Part shown: positions 47,876 to 58,586 of the stretch, in pieces
How positions within the stretch are numbered: the stretch's first letter is position 1
How the letters are laid out: every line of letters begins with the position of its first letter
DNA from: CAVPCZ01 sp963702445
Lineage (GTDB): Bacteria > Bacteroidota > Ignavibacteria > UBA10030 > UBA6906
Reading direction: 5' to 3'
DNA length: 64,000 nt
NCBI GenBank assembly: GCA_963702445.1
Contig: CAVPCZ010000018.1
Span: forward strand, 62,001 to 126,000
Notes under the pieces: model-generated
Told to the model about the DNA's origin: nothing
Databases searched by the model: none
Seen by the model: the letters and a program-made list of their open reading frames with translations, nothing else
Translations under genes and position numbers: made by a program

Positions 47876-48623
47876 TCTGTTTGATCTCACAGGAAAAGTG
47901 GCGATGGTCACCGGCGCCGGGACCGGTCTCGGGCAGGGATTCGCTCTCGGTTTTGCCGGAGCCGGGGCGGACGTCGTGCTGGTGGACAGGATGGAGCAGA
48001 ACGAGACGCGCGACCGTGTCCAGGCCCTGGGCCGCCGGGCTTTTCCCATCGTCGCCGATCTGTCGCAGATGGCTTCGATCCGGCATGTCGTGGAGACCGC
48101 ACTCAAGGAGTTCGGTCACATCGACATTCTGATGAACAATGCCGGTGTCATCCGGCGGACGCCGGCCGTGGACTTTTCCGAATCGGATTGGGATGATGTC
48201 ATGACGATCAACGCCAAGACGGTATTTTTCCTGAGCCAGGCCGTTGCGCGGGATATGATGAAAAGGAAGGCCGGGAAGATCATCAATATCGCCTCCCTGC
48301 TGAGTTTCAGCGGCGGCATAACGGTGCCCTCCTACGCGGCGAGCAAAGGGGCTGTGGCACAGGTGACGAAGGCGCTGGCGAACGAGTGGGCGCAGCACGG
48401 ACTCAATATCAATGCCATCGCGCCCGGCTACATGGTCACGAACAACACGGCGAACCTCCGGAAAGATCCGGTCCGCACGAAGGCGATCGACGAACGCATC
48501 CCCGCAGGACGCTGGGGCATGCCCGAGGATCTCCAGGGCGCGGCGGTTTTCCTGGCTTCGAAAGCATCTGACTACGTGAACGGACATGTGCTGGTGGTGG
48601 ATGGCGGCTGGATGGCGCGGTAA
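47868..48623 (+). CDS. kduD: 2-dehydro-3-deoxy-D-gluconate 5-dehydrogenase (KduD)
   Basis: 251 residues from ATG 47868 (GAGGA just upstream; 47853 is an alternative), intact. SDR with TGAGTGLGQGFALG, NNAGVIRRTPAVDFSESDWDDVM, IINIASLLSFSGGITVPSYAASKG, NINAIAPGYMVTNNTANLR, IPAGRWGMPEDLQG and ASDYVNGHVLVVDGGWMAR, agreeing with E. coli KduD block by block. Reduces 2,5-diketo-3-deoxygluconate to KDG. KduI is not seen; the SDR at 43062 may supply the other branch. Confidence 0.92.
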   Translation: MHNLFDLTGKVAMVTGAGTGLGQGFALGFAGAGADVVLVDRMEQNETRDRVQALGRRAFPIVADLSQMASIRHVVETALKEFGHIDILMNNAGVIRRTPAVDFSESDWDDVMTINAKTVFFLSQAVARDMMKRKAGKIINIASLLSFSGGITVPSYAASKGAVAQVTKALANEWAQHGLNINAIAPGYMVTNNTANLRKDPVRTKAIDERIPAGRWGMPEDLQGAAVFLASKASDYVNGHVLVVDGGWMAR

Positions 48624-48655
48624 TCACACTCAACTCAACAATCCGGAAAACTCTC

Positions 48656-49616
48656 GTGAATGCAACCCTGCAAACCATCGGCCTCACGGGCATTGTGCCC
48701 GTGGTGGCCATTGACGATGCGGCGAATGCCGTTCCGCTTGCCCGCGCTCTGCTCGCGGGAGGCATTCCGTGCATCGAAATCACGTTCCGGACGGCGGCGG
48801 CCAAAGACGCGATGCAGCAGATCGCCGCATCCGTGCCCGACATGCTGATGGGCGCGGGAACGGTCCTGACCGTCGGAGCAGGCGGATACCGCCATCGCCT
48901 GCGGCGCCCGGTACATTGTCGCCCCGGGTCTGAACCGGAAGGTGGTGGAGCATTGCCAGAAGAAAGAGATCCCGATCACGCCGGGCGTGGCGACTCCCTC
49001 CGAAGTGGAAGCGGCGATCGAGCTCGGTCTGAGCATCGTCAAATTCTTCCCGGCCGAACCGATGGGGGGATTGTCCTATCTGAATGCCATCGGCGCTCCC
49101 TACAAGGGGATGAAGTTTGTCCCGACAGGCGGGATCGATGAGGGCAATCTGCTCTCGTATCTCAAATCTCCGCGCGTCTTCGCCTGCGGCGGCAGCTGGA
49201 TGGTGAAACCGGAGCTGATCAATGCGGGCAAGTTCGACGAAATCACGGCGCTGTCGGCAAAGGCGGTGGCCACGATGCTCGGACTCCACCTGGTACATGT
49301 CGGCATCAATTGCGGCAGCCCGGACGAGGCCGCGGCGGTCGCACAGCGTCTGGCGACATTGCTCCATCTTCCTTCCCGCGAAACCACTTCATCCCACTTC
49401 GCCGGAAGTTTTGCGGAATTCCGGAAAGGACCATCACGCGGCACGCACGGTCACCTTGCTCTCGGGACACACTTCCTGGACCGGGCGATCGCATATTTCG
49501 AACGTCAGGGTGTTCACGTGATTCCGGGAACGCTCGAAGAGAAGCAGGGAAAGCCTCATGCCGCCTATCTGGATCTGGATATCGCGGGCTTTGCCGTGCA
49601 CCTTCTGGCGCAATAG
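48656..49616 (+). CDS. eda: KDPG/KHG aldolase with C-terminal VOC (glyoxalase-like) domain, one-base insertion
   Basis: About 320 residues. Aldolase: GIVPVVAIDDAANAVPLARAL, GIPCIEITFRT, MGAGTVLTV then, after removing an extra G near 48880, EQADTAIACGARYIVAPGLN; catalytic Lys in SIVKFFPAEPMGG; PTGGI. Residues ~205-320 form a VOC/glyoxalase-like domain (LVHVGINCGSPDEAAAVAQRL, GHLALGTHFLDRAIAYFERQGV). Splits KDPG to pyruvate and glyceraldehyde-3-phosphate. The fusion is known in some Firmicutes and Bacteroidota. A KDG kinase (kdgK) is not in the window. Confidence 0.9.
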
Positions 49617-49653
49617 GAACGGCACACCGGTGCAGACAAGGGACTACACACAT

Positions 49654-50868
49654 ATGAGGACGGTCGTGCGGGTCACGCTGCTTCTCTTTCTGTTGACCAC
49701 CTTGGCGAGGGGAGGTGAGGATCCGGGGACGGTGTTCATTGATCCGGCTGTTCTTGTTGCCGCGCGGAAAGCAATTGCAGCGAAGAACGGCCTCTACGTG
49801 AATGCGCTGAAGCAAATCCGGAAAGAAGCCGACAAGGCCCTGAAGCTCGCACCGGTCTCCGTTATGGAGAAAAAGCAGACGCCTCCCGGCGGGGACAAGC
49901 ACGACTACATGAGCATGGGGAAGTACTGGTGGCCCGGACCGAACCATAAGGAAGGGGACCCGTACATCCGGAAAGACGGGGAGGTGAATCCGGAGGCGGC
50001 GATGCTCCCGGACCACGACAATTTCGGGCGCATGGCGAAGGCTGTCCATGTGTTGTCCCTCGGGTACCACTTCACCGCAAACGAGGAGTATGCCGCGCAT
50101 GCGGCGAAACTCCTCCGTGTCTGGTTCCTGGATCCGTCCACACGGATGAATCCAAACATGAACTTTGCGCAGGGCATTCCCGGGCTGGAGAAGGGGAGAG
50201 GATACGGCATCATCGATCTGCGGCCGATTTCTCTTGTTCTGGATGGGACGGCGCTTATTGCCCGATCGTCCTCCTGGACGGCGGGCGATCGGAGTGGAAT
50301 GGTTGCCTGGTGCAGGGCCTATCTCACCTGGCTGCGTGAAAGTCCGAATGGTGTCCAGGAGAAGAACACCGCGAACAATCATGGAACCTGGTACGACGTG
50401 CAGGTGCTCTCCCTTGCGATGTTTGTTCAGGATGTGCAGCTTGCCAGGACGGTGGCCGGTGAGGCGAAGACCCGGCGGATCGCGGCACAGATCGAGCCCG
50501 ACGGCCGTCAACCGGAGGAGCTTGCCCGCACGCGATCCTGGGGGTACAGCACCATGAATCTCGAGGGCATGTTTGCGCTGGCGGGTCTTGCAGAACGCGC
50601 CGGGGAGGATCTGTGGCACTTCGAGACGCCGGACGGAAGGAGTATCCGGCGTGCACTGGAGTATTTGCTGCCGTTCGCCCTGGGTGAGAAAGAATGGTCG
50701 ATACAGGAAATCAGGGGATTTGAACCCGGACTGCTGAACGATTGTCTCCGCACGGCGGCCAGAATCTACGGGGGCACCAAATACAGAGATGCGGCGCGGG
50801 CTCTTGTTCCGGATGACAAACAGAATGCGCGATCGGTCGTGCTGTACCCCGTCAGACTCACCCCCTGA
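49654..50868 (+). CDS. secreted alginate lyase-family protein (alpha/alpha toroid)
   Basis: 404 residues, intact; signal peptide VVRVTLLLFLLTTLARG. Alginate-lyase domain (PF05426 type): SMGKYWWPGPNHKEGDPYIRKDG, LLRVWFLDPSTRMNPNMNFAQGIPG, GRGYGIIDLR and the active-site block KNTANNHGTWYDVQVLSL. Resembles single-domain toroid lyases (PL38-like) acting on glucuronan or alginate. The exact substrate is not visible. Follows eda by 38 bases. Confidence 0.82.
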   Translation: MRTVVRVTLLLFLLTTLARGGEDPGTVFIDPAVLVAARKAIAAKNGLYVNALKQIRKEADKALKLAPVSVMEKKQTPPGGDKHDYMSMGKYWWPGPNHKEGDPYIRKDGEVNPEAAMLPDHDNFGRMAKAVHVLSLGYHFTANEEYAAHAAKLLRVWFLDPSTRMNPNMNFAQGIPGLEKGRGYGIIDLRPISLVLDGTALIARSSSWTAGDRSGMVAWCRAYLTWLRESPNGVQEKNTANNHGTWYDVQVLSLAMFVQDVQLARTVAGEAKTRRIAAQIEPDGRQPEELARTRSWGYSTMNLEGMFALAGLAERAGEDLWHFETPDGRSIRRALEYLLPFALGEKEWSIQEIRGFEPGLLNDCLRTAARIYGGTKYRDAARALVPDDKQNARSVVLYPVRLTP

Positions 50869-50929
50869 GCGGGGTGGATCCGCAACGCCGGGCATGCGGG
50901 ATGTCTACACACAACGACAAAGGTTTGCT

Positions 50930-53765
50930 ATGAAGAGAGTGCTGATGTGTTTGCTGCTGGCAGCTGCTCCTCTCTGGGCCCAGGATGCCGGAAAAATCTC
51001 GGGCGTGATCCGCGATCGTGTTACCAGGGAAGCGATCCCCGGGCGTCAATGTGGTGGTACGGGGCACGAAGTTCGGTGCCTCCACCGACCTGGACGGGAA
51101 CTACTTCATCCTGAATGTTCCTCCCGGGAGCATATGAGGTGGCCGCTTCCATGGTCGGGTATCAGACCCTGATGCAGCGGGACGTCATCGTCAACGTCAA
51201 CCGCACGACACCCCTGGACTTTCGTCCTCCCAGGCGGTGGTGAGAGGCGCAGGAGGTGGTGGTGACCGCCGAGCGGCCGGACGTGCAGCGGGACAAGACC
51301 TCACGAGCGAGATCATACGCGCGGAGGAGGTCCTGCTGACGCCGGGAATTCGTGACCTCACGGACATGCTCTCCCTTTCCTCCGACGTCGTCGACGGGCA
51401 TTTCCGCGGCGGCCGCGAAGGGGAGGAGACTCTACAATCTCGCAGGCATGGGCATCGTCAATCCGCTCTACAGTTCCAGCGCATTCGCCCCGATCATGAG
51501 TGCGGTGGAGGAAGTGGAGGTGATCACCAGCGGTTTCGGCGCGCAGTTCGGCAACGCGCAATCGGGCGTGGTGAACATCTCGATGAAGGAGGGAAGAAGC
51601 GACCGGTGGCGGGCGAGGGCGGAACTGCGGACGCGGCTGCCGGGACAGAAGCATTTCGGCGCCGAGCGTGTATGATCCGCGCCGCGAATCCGTACCTGCA
51701 GCTCCTGGATCGCCCGGAGAAATGGGCCGGGATTGACTCCACGGCGGGACCGGCGGGACGCGGTACTACAGCTCTATCGGGAACGGGTTTGACAACCGTT
51801 TCGGGCAGGGACACGGCCACGCTGTCCCAGATCGCCTATGCGCTCTACCGGACTCAGGGAAGCGCGTGACATGAACAGGGACGTACAACAACCTCTGGGA
51901 TTATCTCCGGCGACCTGACACTCGGCGGGCCCCTCTCGTCGAATGCGCGTCTCTTCCTCGCCGCCCACTCGGGGACCGAATGGCTCTTCCTGCCCGACGC
52001 CTGAGCCCGGACGTCGACCGGCAGTTCATGGGGAATATCGTGTTCGACCTGCGGGCCGGGCATGTCGGCTCCGCTTCAGCGGCGCCTACTCCAACAGACG
52101 GCGAGAACATCCTCCGGTCCCTCCGCACCAACGGGTTCTACAACTGGATATGGGACCGTGCGGTCGGGACAGTCAGTCAGGACAACACCACCGTGCAGCT
52201 TGGTGCGCGGTTTGTCCATGCGTTGAGTCCGAGCACATATCTACGAAATCAAATTGAACCGGCTTGATCACCGACTACGTGGATGGCTCGCCCATCATGG
52301 ATACGAGTCACTGGTACAGCGGCGACTGGAGCAAGATCATGGCGTACCCCTACAGCAACGTGCCGGACAACTTCATCGCCGGGTCGTTTGACAACGATTT
52401 CCGCCGGAGAAGACCCGCACCCTTTCGCTCGATGCTTCGTTCACGAGTCAGGCTCACAATCGCACATGGTTCTTGCGGGGGCGCAGGGGAATGTACACGC
52501 ATCGACGTGTACAACCGGACGGGATTGACGTCGTCATCGGGAGAGCGGAACGAGATCTATGCGGCCAAGCCGTTTGAATCGGGCGTGTATGTGCAGGACA
52601 AGATGGAGTTTGAAGGGATGATCGCGAATATCGGGCTGCGGCTGGATGTCTGGAACCAGAATGTCGTACTACACGGATCCGTATTCCCCGTTCCGGGTGC
52701 CGACGAGTGACTCCACGTATGTGTACGACCGCGAGGCTGCGCCCCAGGAGCGACACCCCCACGCTGGGACGATTGCAGCCCCGTATCGGCATTTCGTTCC
52801 CTGTATCGGTGTCGACGGTCTTCCATCTGAACTATGGATCATTCGTCCAGCGCCCGTCCTTTCAGTACACCATTGCCTCCCGGCTTCCACGCGTGGGGTT
52901 CGCCAATATGCAGATCGGCAACCCGCGGCTTGAGGCCCAGGAAACCAACAGCTACGACGTCGGTGTGACCCAGGGGCTGGGAGAGGGATTCACGCTTGAC
53001 GTGAGCGGCTACTACAAGGACGTCAAGAACCTGATCGAGCGCGCGTTCTTTTATGACCTCCAGCAGACGCAGTATGCGACATTCGTGAATCGTGACTATG
53101 CGGATATCCGGGGTTTCCGCCTTGCGCTCACGAAGCGCAGGGGATGGGTGGCCGGCACGGTGAGTTACAGCTACAGCATTGCCACGGGGAAGAGCAGTAC
53201 ACCGTTCAATGCCTCCCCCACGTACCACGAGAACCCTCCCGAGGGGACCCAGGCCGTGGTGTTGCCGGGCCCGAAGGATATCATCCTCGATTTCGACCGC
53301 ACGCACAACCTCATCGCCAATATTTCCTTCTACACGGGTGAGGATGCCGGGTCCTTCCTGGACAGGATAACCCTGGCCGTGACATCAAGCGTCCGGAGCG
53401 GGCGACCGTATACCTATGACCGGGAAGGTCTCGGGGTCATCAACAACAAACGCACGCCGACCGAGTATAACACGAACCTGAAACTCTCCAAACGCATCCC
53501 CCGGTTTTTCGGCATTGACGCGACGTTGTACGGGGAGGTCTTCAACCTCTTCGATCAGAGCATCTACAATTACCAGGCGGTGTTTCAGACAAGCACCGCC
53601 TCGTCGGGGAGCTCCTACATCAACCGGAACATCGAGAAATACGAAACCAATCCGGCTTCGCTGCAATACTACGACGAATTCGCGCCGTTCCTGGTCGACC
53701 AGACGTTCATGATCTATGACAACGAACCACGATCATTCACCCTCGGTATCATTCTCAATTTGTAG
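50930..53765 (+). CDS. TonB-dependent outer-membrane receptor with carboxypeptidase-regulatory-like domain, many frameshifts
   Basis: About 945 residues. Signal peptide KRVLMCLLLAAAPLWAQ, a CarboxypepD_reg-like domain (GKISGVIRDRVTREAIPG, then GNYFILNVPPG), plug (VEEVEVITSGFGAQFGNAQSGVVNISMKEG) and a beta barrel (e.g. FVQRPSFQYTIASRLPRVGFA, SFTLGIILNL with C-terminal beta-signal). Blocks appear in order across three frames; at least eight frame changes lie between 51045 and 52740. It should import oligosaccharides. No SusD-like lipoprotein is adjacent. Confidence 0.85.
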
Positions 53766-53780
53766 GAAGGCGGAGGACAC

Positions 53781-56015
53781 ATGAACATGATTCCGGGAGA
53801 TCTGCGTATGAAGGCGGCGGTGCTTGTTGCGGCGCTGAGCCTCGCGGCCTTGACGGCGGAGGCCCAGCTGCGCGACTACGCGATCCATCGCCGCGCCATG
53901 CTCAACCAGACGGTGTTCAATACCGGCGAGCTCGGACGTGCGTACGACAGCGGGACCAGCGGCAGCACACGCGGAGTACCGTCCCTGGAGTGGCCGGGCA
54001 ATTCCGCGACGATCGTGGACGGCATCCAGTACAACGGGTACTACAATTCGTTCGGCGGGGGAGTGTACTTCTCCGCGATGCGTTCCGACACCTCCTCGGT
54101 GCTGTACGCATTTTGCGGGGCCATCCAGGGCGAGCCGTATGCCGGGCGTTACAGTTTTCCCCTTTCCATTCAACGGACAGAGAATTATCCGACGCTCGGG
54201 AAGGGCAGCCTGAACCCCTCCTACAACCCCAACGAAGCGGAAGAGGTGATTGTCGCCCGGTGGGCGTCAAGCGTGGGCATCACGGTCACCCGCACGAGCC
54301 GCGCCTGGAGTCTTCCCGACTACGATGACTTCATCATCTACGAGTACGAGATGGAGTACACCGGCGACACGGACGGGAATCCGGCCACACCGGCGGTCAC
54401 GCTGCCGATCAGTGATGTGCTCGTGGGGTTTGCCTACGGGTTCTGTCCTTCCATGTTCGCCAACGAACGGATCTTCAACCGGTGGGATGGCACGGACTAC
54501 TATCAGGGGGATCAGTTTCCCCGGTTTGACCGCCGCCGGTGGATGAATTACAATCTCGACCGCACAGGCAGGCCCGATCCGAAGTATGCCGCAGAATGGG
54601 CGTCAAGCGGGAAGAACGGAGGCGGATTGCTGGCGGCACAGGCGGTCGGCTATCTCCCGTTGTACTACGACACCGGGCATCTCGCACTCAAAGGGGAGAC
54701 CCAGATCAACATCACCTCGAGCGACACAGCCAACGTATGGGATGCCAACGGACGGATCAAGCAGCCGTTTCTGAACCGGATGGAGACCAACCTTCTGTCG
54801 AGCGCCAAGGCGATCGCGTATATGGATGTCACGCAGCCGCGGAAGAACAACCCGTACCGCGATCTTCCCACGTTCGGACCGGACTGGGTGGGCCGCGGCA
54901 GCTACAACTGGAGGCAGTCGCAGAAGTTCGGCGTCGGGCATATCCTGGTGTTCGGGCCCTACACGCTGAACATCGGCGACAGGATCCGGTTCGCCGTGGC
55001 GGAGGTTGTCGGCTACGGGGCGGCCAGGCAGGAAGAGACGGAATCCGGCATGAAGGATGAAGGCGGAAGCTGCGGGGAGATGTGCGGTGAAAACACCACG
55101 CCGGCCTCCAATGCGTTCAACCCCGTACCGAACTGGTGGAAGACGGTTACCTACGGCGGCGTCAGCGGAAAACAGTACGTTCACGGGAGCGACTATCTGA
55201 GCAGGTACCCGCTGCCGCAGCACGTGAATTCCAATGTCGTCACGGTTCGCGAGGTGGCGGACCGGGCGATCGAGGCCTACACCGGCCGTCCCCTGACCGA
55301 CTACGATTCGACACAGTACTGGCCGGACAGCGCCCCGAGCACGGGCGTGTATCAGATACCGCTCATTGTGCCCGCCCCGGCCTTTGAGATCGGCAATACC
55401 GCAACGGCCGAAAACCGGATTGCGTGGGAGGTCGAGGCGGAAAACTTCACCACGCCGCGCCTGCTGGCCCCGCTGAGTCATTACGAATTGTGCAAGGCCG
55501 TGCATCCGCTCGGGCCCTGGACCAGGCTCGACAGCATCGGCCGGCAGGATCCCCGCTACTTCCGGAACGGTGAATATGTCTTCAAGGACAGGGACACGAC
55601 GCGTCGGGGAATCGTTCTACTATTCGTTGCTGTCCGTCGACACCAGGGGTAACCGCAGCGGCCGCACAAACATCACGCTGCACAGCACACAGATTGGCGG
55701 AACCGAGACGCTGGAGAACGTGGTCGTGGTTCCCAATCCTTTCGTGGTGCGCTCCGGCTTCACCGGGACCACCGCCGACGGAGGGGATGCGGGGGGAAAG
55801 ATCGGGTTCTACAATCTCCCCAAGCACTGCACGATCCGTGTCATCTCCTACAGCGGGCAGCTCGTCCAGACATCGACCATGACACCGAGCTCTACTCGAC
55901 CGAATATCTGCAGGTGACGCGCAACAACCAGCTTATGGCTTCGGGAGTGTATTTCTACGTCGTGGAAACGCCGGACGGCAACCGGACGCACGGCAAATTC
56001 GTCATCATCCACTAA
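53781..56015 (+). CDS. large secreted protein with type IX-like C-terminal sorting domain, unknown function, two frameshifts
   Basis: About 745 residues. Signal peptide MKAAVLVAALSLAALTAEAQ begins at an internal ATG 53808; ATG 53781 has GGAGG upstream. Long region without a recognised domain (e.g. DFIIYEYEMEYTGDTDGNPATP, PTFGPDWVGRGSYNWRQSQKFG), a fibronectin-like segment near 55440-55640, and a C-terminal block ENVVVVPNPFVVRSG...ASGVYFYVVETPDGNR ending GKFVIIH, like type IX cargo tails. Frame changes near 55610 and 55880. It follows the TonB receptor by 15 bases, so probably acts with it. I see homology to exported proteins of Ignavibacteria style but no known fold. Confidence 0.75.
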
Positions 56016-56038
56016 GCAGAGACCGCAGGGAGAGATCC

Positions 56039-57088
56039 ATGAACAAGAGCTTCTTTGTCCTGGTGCCTCTGCTTCTCCTTGCCGGCGGTCTGGAGAAGGT
56101 GACGGCACAGAAGGTGGGAACATCCTCGCTCCAGTTTCTGAAGGTGATGCCGACCGCGCGCGCGACGGCGATGGGTGATGCCTTCGTGACGCTGGCCTCC
56201 GGGTGCGGACGCGGTGTTCTGGAATCCCGCCGGCCTTGCATCGGCGCAGTCACACCAGCTTTCGACCACGCTGACCCTCTGGCTCTTTGATACCTATCAG
56301 AGCGCACTGGGGTATGCCCTGCCGCTGGGGGATATCGGCACACTGGGATTTCAGTTCCAGTTCGTGAGCTACGGGGCGATCGAAGAAACCCGTGTCGACC
56401 AGCTGCAGTTCGTGGGCCCTGCGGGGAACCAGGTGTACAATCCCGGACTCACAGGCGCCACGTTCACCCCCACGACGTTTCTCGCGGGGGTGTCCTTTGC
56501 ACGGCAGCTGACGGCGAATTTCTCCACCGGGGTGAATATCAAGTTCGTCCATGAATCACTCTACGGCTCCAGTTCCTTCACCGTGGTCAATCCGTCGACC
56601 GGGGCGACAGGAAACCTACAACACATCGGCGGACGTCCTGCTCTTCGACTTCGGTATCCTGTACGAAACCGGATACCGCTCCGTCCGGATAGGCGCGTCC
56701 GTCCAGAATTTCGGCGGGCAGGTGAAGTTCGCCCAGGAAGGATACCCGGCGCCTCTGGCTTTCCGCCTCGGTACTGCGGCGGACGTGATCGGTCCGACCG
56801 CCCTGCTGACACCCGACGATGTCGCACCGGCTGACCGTGGCATTCGATCTGTTCCAGCCGAACGACTACGCCCAGCAGCTGCATATGGGCCTGGAGTACT
56901 CGTTCCAGGAAATCTTCGCGCTGCGGGCGGGATACAAGGCGAACTACGACAATGACGGGTTGAACTTCGGCGCAGGCGTGAAGACGGCGCTGGGCGGGGT
57001 GGGGCTGGGGTTTGACTACAGCTACGGAGCGATGGGCGATTACCTCGGAAGTGTCCACCGCATCAGCCTGGGGGTGATACTCCCATGA
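56039..57088 (+). CDS. PorV/PorQ-family outer-membrane protein, three frameshifts
   Basis: About 350 residues. Signal peptide FFVLVPLLLLAGGLEKVTAQ, then the family N-terminus TSSLQFLKVMPTARATAMGDAFVTLA and, in other frames, VFWNPAGLASAQSHQLSTT, VQNFGGQVKFAQEGYPAPLAFRLG and LGGVGLGFDYSYGAMGDYLGSVHRISLGVIL at the end. Frame changes near 56205, 56625 and 56820. In type IX systems PorV shuttles cargo to the cell-surface attachment complex; this paralogue may serve neighbours 53781, 58587 and 60277. Overlaps the next start by 4 bases. Confidence 0.83.
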
Positions 57089-58545
57089 GAACACACATCC
57101 GGCTCACGCTGTCGTTGTCATTCGGCATCATCGTCCTGCTCCTCCCGGCGGCCGTCTCCGGGCAAGGGTTGTTTAAACCCCTCACCTACCAGGCGCTGGA
57201 TCAATTCGTTCTGCGCAGCGCGCGGAGCATGGGTCTTGGCGGGGCGGCAATAGCACTCGGCAACGAATCTTCCGTGCTGTTTTCCAATCCCGCCGCACTC
57301 ATGCAGCTGGAGACCGCGGAGCTGCGTTTCGGGGGTACCGTGTACAACTACCGGGATCAGCAGGAACAGGACTGGCTTCCCAACCGGTTCTATCCCAACT
57401 TCAGCCTGCTCATGGAGAATATGCTCGACGGCATCCAGGATCCGGTTGTCACAAACCCCGCCGACAAGCTTCAAAAACCCTATGACACGATCATGCCCGA
57501 TTGGGAGAACGCCCGTACGGCCGTACGGCCGGCGCTGTTGAGCGCGGCGGTTCCTTTCGAAATCGAGGGAATCAGGATTGTTGCGGGCGTGGGGTTTGCA
57601 GAAGCGGTGAATCTGGACTACTACTACAGGAACAACAACAACCTGGATCCGAATATCGGCCAGTACCGTCCGTCACCGATGCCGGTGCTGCGGGGAACCG
57701 ACACACTGGCCGCCCGCTGGTATTCTTCGGCGGTCCAGCGGGAGGGAGCGATCTACCGCATTACACCGGCTGCTTCGGTGACGTTGTTCGAGCGGTTCAG
57801 TCTCGGCGCGGCCGTCACCGTGCTGACGGGTTCGTCGGACGACAGCGAAATACAGATCGAGCGCGGACGACTGCTGTTTGACGCCGTCTACCGTGTCAGG
57901 AACGATTCCGTGTACTTCCGGTCGTCCGCTTCGGGCACATCGACCTATTCCGGGGTGGTGACGACGATCGGCGCGTTCTTCCGGGGCGAACATATCAGCG
58001 TCGGCTTCTCCGTGCAACCCTCCGTGACCATCGAACGGACATGGGATATGACAACCACGCGCGATACCACCGGGTCCTCCACGGTCACAACGGCGAGCGG
58101 GGCGGACGATCTGCGTATTCCTCTCCAGCTCTCCATAGGGTTTGCCCTCTATCCCACGGAGCGGTGGAGCCTCGGCGTGGACTATACGATCCGCCAGTTC
58201 GACGACGTGACGTTCACCTCCGGCGGGGGGAGCCCCGTCAATCCCTGGCTGAGCAGCAAGTCGTTGCGCGGCGGGATCGAATTCCGGGCAACCGACTGGC
58301 TCCGGGTCCGCGGGGGATACCGGGAAGAGGTGCAGACCTATGCACCGGAGGGTGCCGGCCTGATCGGCGAACCGGTGCGCGGGGATGCGTACACCGCCGG
58401 CCTCGGCATGCGGTTCGGGATTCTCGGCGTCGACATGGCCTACGAGTATAAACGCATTGAATACCAGGATATCTGGATGACCAACGTCAACACCAACACG
58501 CTGAAGCAGCACACGATCGTTCTGGAAACATCGATACAATTCTAA
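57085..58545 (+). CDS. FadL/OmpP1-like outer-membrane barrel protein
   Basis: 486 residues, intact. Signal peptide LSFGIIVLLLPAAVSGQ; then RSARSMGLGGAAIALGNESSVLFSNPAALMQLE, the FadL-family N-terminus (SxxGxGxAxxALAxxxxxxFxNPA), beta strands, and C-terminal strand HTIVLETSIQF. Could be a channel for hydrophobic or other small molecules. Coupled (ATGA) to the PorV-like gene. Confidence 0.8.
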   Translation: MRTHIRLTLSLSFGIIVLLLPAAVSGQGLFKPLTYQALDQFVLRSARSMGLGGAAIALGNESSVLFSNPAALMQLETAELRFGGTVYNYRDQQEQDWLPNRFYPNFSLLMENMLDGIQDPVVTNPADKLQKPYDTIMPDWENARTAVRPALLSAAVPFEIEGIRIVAGVGFAEAVNLDYYYRNNNNLDPNIGQYRPSPMPVLRGTDTLAARWYSSAVQREGAIYRITPAASVTLFERFSLGAAVTVLTGSSDDSEIQIERGRLLFDAVYRVRNDSVYFRSSASGTSTYSGVVTTIGAFFRGEHISVGFSVQPSVTIERTWDMTTTRDTTGSSTVTTASGADDLRIPLQLSIGFALYPTERWSLGVDYTIRQFDDVTFTSGGGSPVNPWLSSKSLRGGIEFRATDWLRVRGGYREEVQTYAPEGAGLIGEPVRGDAYTAGLGMRFGILGVDMAYEYKRIEYQDIWMTNVNTNTLKQHTIVLETSIQF

Positions 58546-58586
58546 TAAACCACCGCTTCTCATCCACCAACAAACCGGAGTACGTC

